This document shows, in pieces, positions 49,043-59,299 of a stretch of 64,000 nucleotides of DNA. Location of the stretch: positions 1,867,501 to 1,931,500 of the forward strand of contig OZ005602.1 in NCBI GenBank assembly GCA_963930655.1. Direction: 5' to 3'. A program made the translations under genes and the position numbers. Below the pieces are notes generated by a model that was not told the origin of the DNA, ran no database searches, and saw only the letters and a program-made list of their open reading frames with translations. Every line of letters begins with the position of its first letter. Position 1 is the first letter of the stretch. This stretch comes from Myrica gale (lineage: Eukaryota; Streptophyta; Magnoliopsida; Fagales; Myricaceae).

Positions 49043-51862
49043 GAGTTCAGTTATGGTGCTGAGATATATTGTGCTGATGGCTGCTGGTGGACGGTTGGGA
49101 TCAAGTTTTCATGATCTAAGGGCTGAAAATAAGACAACTAAATTAATGAAAGCTGACATGCGGTTTGACCCGTTTGCCATATAACCCGGTAACCCACACC
49201 ACCTGCCATCTTGCCATAGCTCCATCGCGCCGCCCATCTCCGTCAGCGCCGGCCAGCTCCAGCTCCATCAACGCCGTCTCCAGCTCCCATCAGCGCAGCC
49301 CAGATCCGTCGCACCACGTGTGGACGTAAGTAAAAAAATTTCAAGATCCCCAAAAGCTTTGAAATTTTGTTCACTCACTTCGCCTCCCATAGGCATAGTT
49401 CTCCCTTCGCCTACCTTCGCGCGTTCTTTGCAGGTTTTCGAATTTTGGGTGAGCATATTGTAACCTGCTAGCTTGTCGTTTCTGAGAGTTTTTTTGTGCA
49501 CCTGCTATTTGTGACAATGACACACAGACTGTCCATGGCTTAGCACGAACACATTTTTTTTATTACCACCAATATATGGCCGGAGTGTTTGAGAGTTCAC
49601 TGAGGTATGAAGTATTTCAAAGAAATTTTACTTTCGGTGTCTTGTGGATATGTGCTCGTGACTTGCGGAGTCTATCTTTGACATTCTAGAGAAAGAGGTG
49701 CAACGGTGGTGGACAATCTTGAGATAGCAGATATTAATGTCATTCTCAATTCCAAACGAAGTGGTGAATTGACTGTAATGCTTGCTGGGTTCAAGGTATC
49801 CTTAAATTGTTACCTGAAAGAGCTTATATCTTCTCCGGTGAGGTCACTCTCTGACATTATTGCCTTCAACCAAAATAACCCTGAACTGGTAAGCAGACGA
49901 TCCTCATAATGCATTGATTTGAACGAAGTTTATTGGATTACATGACTGCAAGTGGTGAAAGTCCTATATTGGACTGTAGTCACACTATAATATGATTTAA
50001 TCGAAACGCATGAGCTTAGACTTGAGGAAACTATATTTGATTTTATTTTCTTTCTCTGTTCTTTGCGTTAATGCAGGAGAAAACTGAGGAGTATGGCCAG
50101 GGCACTTTTATTGCATCAGAGAATACAAAAGGGTTCAGAGAGAAAGAAATTCAAGCAATTGAATTGATGGAAAACCTGTCTCTTAATGGATTTGAGAAAC
50201 TGATGTTGGATCATGAATTGGATGCCCTGGTGACACCAGGCACGGGCGCCGTTGCCGTGCTGGCAATAGGAGGCCACCTAGGAATCACTATTCCTGTTGG
50301 TTATGACAGCCATGGAATGCCCTCTGGAATCTGCTTCGGAGGCCTAAAGGGTACTGAACCAAAGCTGATTGAGATTGCTTATGCCTTTGAACAAGCCACC
50401 ATGGTGCGGAGGCCTCCCTTTTCAAAACCATTTGACATGAATAATGAAGTTCTGTTTGGAAGTGTATAGTAATTTGGGTATAGATGTGTAAAACTTTTTC
50501 TGCTAACTTCTTTCTAGTTTGGATGTGTAAATCTCTCTTTTTATTCGAAGTCACCGTGCCTAACAAGGGTGGCGAAGAAATGAAACTGCATCTATTGCAA
50601 ACTTTTTGAAAACTAATAATAATGCTTGGCATTTGCCGATTTTTCTTTAGATACCCCATTATTTATAACAAATTTATAGATAATATCCAATAAAATTAAA
50701 TCATAATCCTGGAAAATTAGTGATGATACCTAAATACATACATGTCTATTCCATCCTGGATTTGTTAAGTTATGCAACTCTTGGAGGATTTTTCTTTCTT
50801 TCCTCTTTTTGTCGCAAATCTAGTAGGTTTTAGGCAAAATGCTTTGGGTGAATTTTGTCATTATCGTAGCAGTACTACACTCCAAAATACTAACTTTAAT
50901 TTGAACTCTCAACACATGGAAGGTGTCCTTGGTGCTTATAACTATTATGATTAGAACCACAAACGACCACCATTAGCAAATCTAAAACTACAACTAAGAG
51001 GAAGCTCAAATTAATGTAGTCCCACGAAATTCGGGGAATCTTGCTGGTTAAGTCTCCTGGGAATCTTTCTGCTCACTTGCAACAAAGAGTTAGCATTGCG
51101 CTCTCTTGTTGTCCAACGAAGGAATTCATCTCATTTCATTTCCACCCTCTGCAGTAAGCACTTATCTCCCAAAGAATCTCAAAACCACATATTGTAGCAA
51201 AGTATTGGCAATTGAGGGTTTAAGAATGCAAGCTCCATCAAAAGAAATGACAAAAGAAATGGCAATTGTAGCTAATCATTATAGTTATAAGCACCAAAGG
51301 TCAAGTAAAGGAAATAAAAAGATGCGAAAGAATCGTCTTAATATTTCATTGTAATGACTTGGGTATTTATACAAGCAGGAGGTGTGCACCAGCAAATCAT
51401 TTGTGGGTGAGCACGTATTGTAAAAAACGACGCCCATTCTGTTACAACCAACAGGGCAGTACATGTACAAATCCTAACAAACTAATTCTAGAAGATATTT
51501 GTACAGCTGTGGTGGTGAGTTGTAAATCTCACGTGATTGCAGAGCTGATGAGCTGAGGTGGATGAGGAGCTGGAGCTGGGCGGCGCTGATGGAGCTGGAG
51601 CTGGGCGGAGCTGGATCTGGCCGGCGCTGACGGAGATGGGCGGCGCGACGGAGCTGGAGCTGTGGCGAAACGGAAGGTGCTGGAGCTGTGGCAAGATGGC
51701 AGGTGGGGTGGGTTACCGGGTTATATGGCAAACGGGTCAAACCGCAGGTCAGCTTTCATTAATTGAGTTGTCTTATTTTCAGCCCTTAGATCATGAAAAC
51801 TTGATCCCAGCCGTCCACCAGCAGCCATCAGCACAATATATCTCAGCACCATAACTGAACTC
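49043..51862 (+). mobile_element. Pack-MULE carrying an amidase gene fragment
   Basis: The terminal inverted repeats, 49043-about 49265 and about 51600-51862, begin GAGTTCAGTTATGGTGCTGA and match closely over more than 180 bp before turning into variable GAGCTGGAGCTGG-type repeats. Flanking 9-bp repeats AATATTAAT (49034-49042) and GATATTAAT (51863-51871) differ at one base. There is no transposase. The interior carries amidase exons in the + orientation. This is the structure of a Mutator-like element that has captured host gene sequence. Confidence 0.85.
49690..50469 (+). pseudogene. C-terminal half of an amidase captured in a Pack-MULE
   Basis: Two exons, about 49690-49888 and 50077-50469, encode about 196 aa with no internal stop and intact GT-AG sites. 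The sequence from ERGATVVDNLEIAD through LDALVTPGTG and VLAIGGHLGITIPVGYD to GICFGGLKGTEPKLIEIAY and FEQAT is the C-terminal part of amidase-signature hydrolases, the plant group of putative amidases related to glutamyl-tRNA amidotransferase subunit A. The N-terminal half with the catalytic Ser-cisSer-Lys triad is absent, so no hydrolase activity is expected. The frame has stayed open, so the capture is recent or the frame is used. A donor-like GTGGAC|GTAAGT at 49324 in the left arm could supply a new first exon. Confidence 0.85.
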
Positions 51863-51871
51863 GATATTAAT

Positions 51872-52740
51872 ATTCTTCAAGCACGATGAAAGGTCCACGT
51901 TTGCAAGCCTGGTTTTTAATGCCGAGTATAAGTATTTTAAGGGAATATAAATATATGTTCCTATATAAAAGCTTTTCTCTGGTTTTCTTTTTCCAATGTA
52001 TGTAGATAAGAGTGCTTGGATACTAAATAAGCATCATCATCAGTTTTTTTTGGGTAGCGAGGGACAATTAATTTGCGGCACTTCCTGTACATCGGGTTCA
52101 AACAGATCTACTCAACTTGGTCGCACTAGAAACTTAAACGTCATGACAAATCCTGGACACATGCCGTGACCCCTCATCCCACGTATTGTGGTAATCTTGT
52201 TGCTAAGGGAATCAGATTATTTTCTGATTAAACTCAGTTCCTAAGGATCTTGTTTTTGCTTGTAGAAGTTACTTAATTGACAAAATTAATAATTACTTCT
52301 AATGTGGAAAAGGCACCAAATTAGACCTCACCCAAATATATATTGATCACCTTAACCAAGCATGGTTAGGATTCTTTCACGTAATTATTAGTAATATATG
52401 GGTGCGAGTGATCACTGAAAGACAGAGTGAACTCAATAATTAACCACAGATGGAATGGATGGACATTATCCAATTGGGGAAAAGAAAAGATGCTTAAACA
52501 TAAGTAATGCATGGATCCACGAAATGGTTCCAATAGAAATCGTAGTTATAGTGACATATATATAATAACTGCCCTAAAAGAAAAGACATACATAATAACT
52601 CAAGTACATAACATATTATGAAAAAAGCACTGCAAAGCATCTGGTCCATCAGTGTGTGCTAGATATGCCCACTCGATGACTCGAAGCTGATGAACCGACT
52701 GCGAAGAACTTCAGCAACAACTACTCCTTTTATCATAACT
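51872..52740. other. Spacer downstream of EXT3
   Basis: No gene was seen. The part next to 52740 is probably the last exon (3' UTR) of EXT3. Confidence 0.5.
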
Positions 52741-52746
52741 GATAAG

Positions 52747-52880
52747 CTGCCAATCAAAACAGAGTGAATGATGAGAAGGCATGTGATGGCAAACTAAAAG
52801 AAAGAAAGCTGAAAATGGATACAGGCTAGATATGCTAAACAAACTTCGTGTGTGTATATATATATATATGGTGCACTTAC
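52747..52880 (-). other. 3' UTR intron of EXT3
   Basis: On the minus strand the donor CTAC|GTAAGTG follows the stop by about 25 bases and the acceptor TTGGCAG|CTTATC ends the intron. EXT4 has the same arrangement and the same CTTAT(C/T)AGTT sequence after the acceptor. Introns in extensin 3' UTRs are known in other plants. Confidence 0.6.
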
Positions 52881-52905
52881 GTAGTTTTAAGAAGAAATTA
52901 CTGAT

Positions 52906-53697
52906 TTAATAGCCAGCGGGAGGTGGTGGTGACTTGTAGTAGTAAGGAGGCAGTGGTGATGGTGATGGTGGAGGAGGTGACTTGTAGTAATAAGTAGGAG
53001 GAGGTGAAGGTGATGGTGGAGGTGGAGATTTATAGACGTAAGGAGGAGGAGGTGAAGGAGAAGGAGGAGGAGGTGATTTGTATATGTAGGGAGGAGGTGG
53101 AGATGGAGAGGGGGGAGGCGGTGATTTGTAGATGTAGGGAGGAGGTGGAGATGGAGAGGGGGGAGGTGGTGACTTGTAAATATATGGTGGAGGAGGTGAT
53201 GGAGATGGGGGAGGTGGTGATTTGTAGATGTAGGGAGGAGGTGGCGATGGAGATGGTGGAGGGGGTGATTTGTAGACATAGGGTGGAGGAGGCGAGGGTG
53301 ATGGTGGTGGGGGTGACTTGTAAATATAAGGAGGTGGAGGGGATGGTGAGGGTGGTGGTGGTGACTTATAGATGTAAGGAGGAGGAGGTGATGAAGATGG
53401 TGGAGGAGGGGATTTGTAAACATAAGGAGGAGGAGGTGGTGGAGATGGTGGTGGTGGAGACTTATATATATAGGGAGCAGAAGAAGAGGGTGATGGTGGT
53501 GGGGGTGAGTTGTAATAGTAATACGGTGGTGGAGGAGACTCCTTATGGTGTGGAGGCGATTCCTCGTACTGAGGAGGTGGTGAAGGAGATTTGTAGGCAT
53601 AAGGTGGAGGAGACTCGTCATGGTTATGGGCTGCTGCAGTGGTGACTAGTAACAATATTGCTAATGCATAGAGTAGGTGAGGCCAAAGATTGGCCAT
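52906..53697 (-). CDS. Extensin, short (EXT3)
   Basis: Minus strand, 263 aa, ATG at 53697. Signal peptide MANLWPHLLYALAILLLVTTAAA (about residues 1-23), then a His/Glu-containing start (HNHDESPPPYAYKS) and about a dozen SPPPPSPSPPPPYIYK units, ending PPPPAGY. It is a secreted wall glycoprotein of the crosslinking extensin class. The signal peptide and C-terminus match EXT4, so the two are tandem duplicates; EXT3 has far fewer repeats, probably through unequal exchange within the array. A YYYYNS variant at the front adds extra tyrosines. Its TATA box is at 53798-53804 and it has a 3' UTR intron. The open frame is complete. Confidence 0.94.
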   Translation of the reverse strand: MANLWPHLLYALAILLLVTTAAAHNHDESPPPYAYKSPSPPPQYEESPPHHKESPPPPYYYYNSPPPPSPSSSAPYIYKSPPPPSPPPPPPYVYKSPPPPSSSPPPPYIYKSPPPPSPSPPPPYIYKSPPPPSPSPPPPYVYKSPPPPSPSPPPPYIYKSPPPPSPSPPPPYIYKSPPPPSPSPPPPYIYKSPPPPSPSPPPPYIYKSPPPPSPSPPPPYVYKSPPPPSPSPPPTYYYKSPPPPSPSPLPPYYYKSPPPPAGY

Positions 53698-53797
53698 TTT
53701 TTAGCAACAAGGAAGCTGTCCCACAGTCTTGTGGCTTCTATCTATGCTTTCCAAGTTTTGGGCTACGTGAATGAGCATAATTGAGGATAGACTCGCA

Positions 53798-53804
53798 TTT
53801 TATA
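53798..53804 (-). promoter_or_regulatory. TATA box of EXT3
   Basis: TATAAAA on the minus strand lies about 100 bases before the ATG, at the place that matches the EXT4 TATA box. Confidence 0.65.
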
Positions 53805-53829
53805 CAGCCATCCCCTCAATGAGGAGAGC

Positions 53830-55420
53830 TTTTTTTATTTATTTTTTATTTCTTTCTTAATATCAGGGATTTTTTAATAAGCAATTCCATTACCAAACCA
53901 ATGATATAAGTTTTAAGTTTTCTCTTTTTTATATTAAAATGTTTTAATTACAAGAGACGAGGATAATGGGATGCCGGCCATGGTACTTCACAAAGGATTG
54001 AAATTAAGGAATCATATGTAAGTTTGCAGTTAAAGTGCATGTCCAAAGGAGTACGGCAATTGCACCAATATTATTGTATATATGGTACGCATGAACCATT
54101 CAATAACAGCTCACATTTGAAAATGGAGACACTTTGATTTGGTTTTCTTGAGAAAGTTTCCACTGTCATTTATTCTTTGGCCGGCTGGGGTTGAAATAAA
54201 GAAAAAATGGATTGTAGATTAGGACAGAATTTTCCAACTCCCAAGGCTGAACTGGTCGTATATAACTGTTCCAGAGCAGCCATGCATTGAATTAAGGTCA
54301 ACTTTGACTCTTCCTTGTTTGGGAAAGACGACGAACATGAACAAATTATTATAGCTAGGTACGAATTCTGTCGCCGCACTTATAAATTTCCATGCGAGCG
54401 AGTATGGGGCCACCACGTATAAAGAAGGTGGCAAGACGCTTTGAAAGACACAATAGTCCAGCACTAATGTTTATTTAATTTGACAAACAAAGTCGTCTGC
54501 AGGCTTTCATACTAGGGAAGTAAAAAGGAAATATTCTAATTGCTTGCAGCTGGGTTGAAAATACCAACTCAATACTGTGAATTTTGATTGTCCTTTGGGA
54601 GTGACTTTTAATCAAACGTACGTACGCCGTCGTATTCTAGATGCAGACGTGAATTACTGGAAAGCTTGGTCCAAGGGTATGACAGGCAATTACTAAGTCT
54701 TAAACGTAAAGTCTAACACAGCTAGTGCCAATTCTTTGGTCCGCACGTAGCTATCTATAGACATGACTTTTGCAATTCCTACAAGTTGAGCCCCCTCGTT
54801 TTATCAATTAGGATCTGATGAAAATTAATTTAAATGGCTCAAGATTGTGTATATATATGTTATGTTGATTATTTAATTTATATATTTAATTCTGTGCCCC
54901 TGAATTTAAGAAAAATGGAAAAATGGAGAAATTAATTAAATATTCCTACGATCGAAGATATTTAAGATAAGTGCAGTTTTGAATTATATTGAAGCTTTAT
55001 AAGCGTATAGTATACCACATGACATTTCAAGGAACAAGGAGATCCTCTGAGACATATCGTTTTCTAAAGCCGCACATGATCAATTAGTGCTGGGGTGGGG
55101 GCCACGTGCTTTAATTATAAGAAGCGTACAAAATTTTCTTAGTTTTTACTTTCAGGAAGCATATAATAATAATGTCTCAAACTCTTAATTAGTCCTATAG
55201 CTAGGGATCACGAACTATATATATACTTTACGTATATATGCTTGCTGTCGTGCTGAACATGGCAACTTTGTGCTTAACTTCCTAAGAGGTAACGCGGCGG
55301 CCGCCTGGGAGGTGATCGCCCTAGCATCTAATTCAGTAACCTGTCCAACGCGTCCCGAACCCTCCACCATAAACTTCGACCAAATTTAGATTGTGATCAT
55401 GATATATATATATATATATA
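53830..55420. other. EXT3 upstream region
   Basis: No gene was seen. Positions 54455-54690 match 60716-60960 upstream of EXT4, so the tandem duplication of EXT3 and EXT4 included at least 1 kb of 5' flank. Shared blocks include CTTGACAAACAAAGTCGTCT-like and TAGTCCAGCACTAATGTTT sequences. Confidence 0.65.
54455..54690. repeat. Upstream duplicate of 60716-60960
   Basis: High similarity begins ATAGTCCAGCACTAATGTTT and ends near CTTGGTCCAAGGGTAT, with small indels. It marks the outer part of the EXT3/EXT4 duplication. Confidence 0.8.
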
Positions 55421-55422
55421 TA

Positions 55423-57018
55423 TAGGGGTGTACAGAACCGGACCACAGACTAGACCGATTTTGTGGTCTTAAAAGTAAAAATTTGGTCTGGACCGGATTT
55501 GAAAACCAGATTAATCCATCCGGTCAAGTCTAGACATTTTTAAGAACCGGTCTGGACCGGATTAATAATAAATAACAAAACTTTAAAATTAAGAAATAAA
55601 ATGCATAAGTCAAAACTGTGCGTTTTCTCCCCCTTCGAAAATCACGCCCTCCACTGCTCCTTCCCTCCGGCACTCCCCAGTGGCTAGCCCAGCCATGCCC
55701 ACGCCATCGACCAGAGGGACCTCCCTGAAGCCCCAGTCCACAGCCCCACAATGCTTGACCCCGAGTGCTCAACGCCATTCTTCCCCACCGGTGCCGTTCC
55801 AAGCTTTCTTATCATTTTTTGTGAGAATTTGTTTGATGGCTCATACGATAAGCTATAGATCAATGGCCTCTGCTTTGGTTGAGTGCAATGGAGAGGGTTT
55901 TGTATCTTGTTTGGCTGCTGGTTGGATTTTATCTTATAATTTTTGAAAATTAGTTTCAGATTTGCTTAGATTGTGGTGTAATCATATACAACAGTGATTT
56001 GTAAAATCAAGCTCCCTCTATTTATGTTCATAGACTTGTAAGCAAGGGATTTGTAAAATAAGTCATGGCGATATTAAATGTTAATGATCATTGTACTATT
56101 GTAGTGTCCAAACATGCTGCAAATTGCAATGGTGTATAATAAAACATGAGTAAAAACAAAGGAAAACTGACGAGGGGGACAAAATTTGTACTATTTATTT
56201 GGTGGGTTTGTCTCTACTCTTGGATTTGTATCCCTTTGTATTGTAGACAATGACGAATGGCTGCTTCTTAAGCGCAAAAGGGGAGCAAGACTATGATATG
56301 TTCTCTGTATCCCCATTCCCATGAGTGAGTTAGGTGGTGTTAGGTTCGATCATGAATTGAATTTTTGTACGAGTCCATTGAATATTTCCTGGACTCTTTA
56401 AGTTCTCATCAAGTACATTTATAAGATTTTATGAGATTCTCACTAATTTTTTTTACCTAAAATCAAGTGAGTAGAAGTTGAAGATAGATTTGGCAATATG
56501 AACTTTGGAGGAAAAAAATACACACATTCAATTATAGGTCACTTATACAAGTTTTATATACACTGTCAATTATAGAAACATTGTAATTAGAACCCGGTAA
56601 AAATTGTCTCTCTGCAATTGGATAAAATACAAGAATAATAGCTATTTTGATTACATATTCATTTGGTAAGTATTAAGTAAATAAATATTTATTAAAACTA
56701 AAAGAATAATTTTTTAACAAAATTTATTAATACTAACATAGTAACATTAATGATCTGACCAATGAAATGATTAGAAATGAAACTTTATTTGAACGAATAC
56801 TAACATAGTACCATTTTTTTTTTAATTTGAATGAATTCACATTTTTTTTATTTTAAAATACTTGAATGAATTCACTTAAGTGGTCCAGACATGACCAGAC
56901 CGGACCGGACCACTTATAAGTGGTCCGGTCCGGTCCTTCCATTTAAGCATAACCGGAAATCCGGTCAAATCGGATTCCGATCCAAAAACTGGTCCAGATT
57001 TCCGATTTTCCAGCCCTA
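55423..57018. mobile_element. hAT-like non-autonomous element (about 1.6 kb)
   Basis: The left end TAGGGGTGTACAGAACCGG and the right end (inverted) TAGGGCTGGAAAATCGG are imperfect inverted repeats. Both arms carry many GGTCCGGACC / GGTCTGGACCGG motifs, the sub-terminal repeats typical of hAT elements. No 8-bp target repeat is clear, since the left side abuts a TA microsatellite. The interior has a C-rich stretch (55628-55800) unlike its AT-rich surroundings, possibly captured host sequence. There is no transposase. Confidence 0.6.
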
Positions 57019-57660
57019 AGTTGTAATATTCAATCTTTGATTTCGCTACAAACTTTTCTTCCAAACAGATTTAAAGCAATTTATTAAAATGAGTAGTACT
57101 AATTAATTAATAGTGTTTTGAGGCAGCCATATGTATGTATATGTGTTTATCACGTGACTAATTAATCATGAGTATGTATTAGTGACTAAATGGATCAAGT
57201 GATTAGCATGCATGCGTAGTCCAACGGATTTCTCTGTTTATTAATCGCGAAAAATATTTAATGGTTTTTTTGGCTAAGTACGAAAAATTATCGTGGTTGA
57301 TTGAGCTCCTGGTTATTACGTAAAGATAGTAAACGCATATGTAAAAGATTGTGTGTGTGAGAGAGATAGTCAACGCTTTCACAAATGGAATGGATGAACT
57401 AGTGATCCGATTGAGGACAATACTGAGACATTAGGAAATCACAAGCATATGTTATTATTGAGGGAAGGAAATCAAATGTAATTTTCTAATACACTACAAA
57501 GCATCTTGTGCTTAATTGAGTCTGTGCTACACACAATCACTTTATCAAATAGACTGCTTTTATTCACATGGAACGATTATATATAATAAACCAAACCGGA
57601 CGACAATAATTGATCATCATCACTTCCGCCTGGAGATTATTCTTTTCATCAACTAATAAG
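57019..57660. other. Spacer downstream of EXT4
   Basis: No gene was seen. The part nearest 57660 is probably the last exon (3' UTR) of EXT4. Confidence 0.5.
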
Positions 57661-57780
57661 CTGCAAAAAATGGAATAGTTTAGATCTTGAGAATGTAATG
57701 GTGGAGAAACTAAATGAAAGAAAACTGCAAAATTGCAAAACATGATTAAGTAAATGCTTTTACCTAAAACCCATACGTAC
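57661..57780 (-). other. 3' UTR intron of EXT4
   Basis: On the minus strand the donor CTAAG|GTACGTATGG lies about 22 bases after the stop and the acceptor TTTTTTGCAG|CTTATTAG ends it. A second possible donor, TTTTAG|GTAAAAGC, lies 17 bases further on. It parallels EXT3. Confidence 0.6.
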
Positions 57781-57802
57781 CTTAGAGATAGTACGTACTG
57801 GT

Positions 57803-59185
57803 TTAGTAGCCTTCGGAAGGTGGTGGTGGCGATTTATAGTAGTAGGGATGTGGTGGTGGTGGGGATGGTGGAGGAGGGGACTTGTAGTCGTACTGTGGAG
57901 GAGGTGAGTGTGATGGTGGAGGTGGAGATTTGTAAACATAAGGAGGAGGAGAAGGTGATGGAGGAGGTGGTGACTTGTAAACATATGGAGGTGGTGGGGA
58001 TGGTGAAGGTGGTGGTGGTGACTTGTAAACATATGGAGGAGGAGGTGATGGAGATGGTGGTGGGGGGGACTTGTACACGTAAGGAGGTGGCGGGGATGGA
58101 GATGGTGGTGGTGGTGACTTGTAGACATAAGGAGGAGGAGGTGATGGTGGTGGTGGTGGGGGTGACTTGTAAACATAAGGAGGTGGCGGGGATGGTGAAG
58201 GTGGGGGTGGTGACTTGTAAACATATGGAGGAGGAGGAGATGGAGATGGTGGTGGGGGGGACTTGTAAACATAAGGAGGTGGCGGGGATGGTGAAGGTGG
58301 TGGTGGTGACTTGTAAACATATGGAGGAGGAGGTGATGGAGATGGTGGTGGGGGAGACTTGTACACGTAAGGAGGTGGAGGGGATGGTGAAGGTGGTGGA
58401 GGTGATTTATAAATGTAGGGAGGAGGAGGTGATGGAGATGGAGGAGGAGGGGATTTGTAGATGTATGGAGGGGGTGGGGATGGAGATGGTGGTGGTGGTG
58501 ACTTGTAGACATAAGGAGGAGGAGGTGATGGTGATGGTGGCGGGGGTGACTTGTAAACATAAGGAGGTGGCGGGGATGGTGAAGGTGGGGGTGGTGACTT
58601 GTAAACATATGGAGGAGGAGGAGATGGAGACGGTGGTGGGGGGGACTTGTAAACATAAGGAGGTGGCGGGGATGGTGAAGGTGGTGGTGGTGACTTGTAA
58701 ACATATGGAGGTGGAGGGGATGGAGATGGTGGTGGAGGTGATTTATAAACGTAGGGAGGAGGAGGTGATGGAGATGGAGGAGGAGGGGATTTGTAGATGT
58801 ATGGAGGGGGTGGAGATGGAGATGGTGGTGGTGGTGACTTGTAGACATAAGGAGGAGGAGGTGATGGTGATGGTGGTGGGGGTGACTTGTAAACATAAGG
58901 AGGTGGCGGAGATGGTGAAGGTGGTGGTGGTGACTTGTAAACATATGGAGGAGAAGGAGATGGAGATGGTGGTGGGGGGGACTTGTAAATATAAGGAGGT
59001 GGCGGGGATGGTGAAGGTGGCGGTGGTGACTTGTAAACATATGGAGGAGGAGGTGGAGATGTGTAGACGTAAGGTGGTGGTGGTGGTGATGCATAAGTGT
59101 AAGGTTTATCGTCATCGGCTGCTACATTGGTCGCCAGTAGCAATATTGCCAAGGCACAGAGTAGGTGAGGCCCAAGGTTAGCCAT
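57803..59185 (-). CDS. Extensin (EXT4)
   Basis: Minus strand, 460 aa, ATG at 59185 (the four codons upstream in the same frame begin with TTG and are not used). Signal peptide MANLGPHLLCALAILLLATNVAA, then DDDKPYTYASPPPPPYVY and about 24 regular SPPPPSPSPPPPYVYK units, ending PPPPSEGY. This is the most regular array of the four extensins, with almost no decay, as expected if unequal exchange or gene conversion keeps it uniform. The product is a secreted, hydroxylated and arabinosylated wall protein with YVYK crosslinking motifs. It shares signal peptide, promoter, 3' UTR intron and orientation with EXT3. Confidence 0.95.
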   Translation of the reverse strand: MANLGPHLLCALAILLLATNVAADDDKPYTYASPPPPPYVYTSPPPPPYVYKSPPPPSPSPPPPYIYKSPPPPSPSPSPPYVYKSPPPPSPSPPPPYVYKSPPPPSPSPPPPYVYKSPPPPSPSPPPPYIYKSPPPPSPSPPPPYVYKSPPPPSPSPPPPYVYKSPPPPSPSPPPPYVYKSPPPPSPSPPPPYVYKSPPPPSPSPPPPYVYKSPPPPSPSPPPPYVYKSPPPPSPSPPPPYIYKSPPPPSPSPPPPYIYKSPPPPSPSPPPPYVYKSPPPPSPSPPPPYVYKSPPPPSPSPPPPYVYKSPPPPSPSPPPPYVYKSPPPPSPSPPPPYVYKSPPPPPPSPPPPYVYKSPPPPSPSPPPPYVYKSPPPPSPSPPPPYVYKSPPPPSPSPPPPYVYKSPPPPSPSPPPYVYKSPPPPSHSPPPQYDYKSPPPPSPPPPHPYYYKSPPPPSEGY

Positions 59186-59276
59186 TTTTAGCAACAAGGA
59201 AGTCTCACAGTTGTGTGACTTCTACGCTTTCAGGTTTCTGGACTAATTGGTGATTAACGATTGAAGGGAAGCTCTC

Positions 59277-59284
59277 TATTTATA
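59277..59284 (-). promoter_or_regulatory. TATA box of EXT4
   Basis: TATAAATA on the minus strand lies about 90 bases before the ATG. The sequence around it (GGGATGG.TGTATAAA) matches EXT3. Confidence 0.65.
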
Positions 59285-59299
59285 CACCCATCCCTGCAA

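Noticed and set aside
55415-57026. 8-bp target duplication for the hAT-like element
   Set aside because: The left flank is a TA microsatellite and the right flank is AGTTGTAA. They do not match, so no duplication is claimed.
57754-59181. Long open frames opposite the extensin genes (also 17841-19553, 18339-19520, 34772-35596, 52887-53645)
   Set aside because: They arise because CCA/CCT/TCA-rich repeats have few stops in other frames. The products are low-complexity EEEV/HHL strings without signal peptide or family resemblance.
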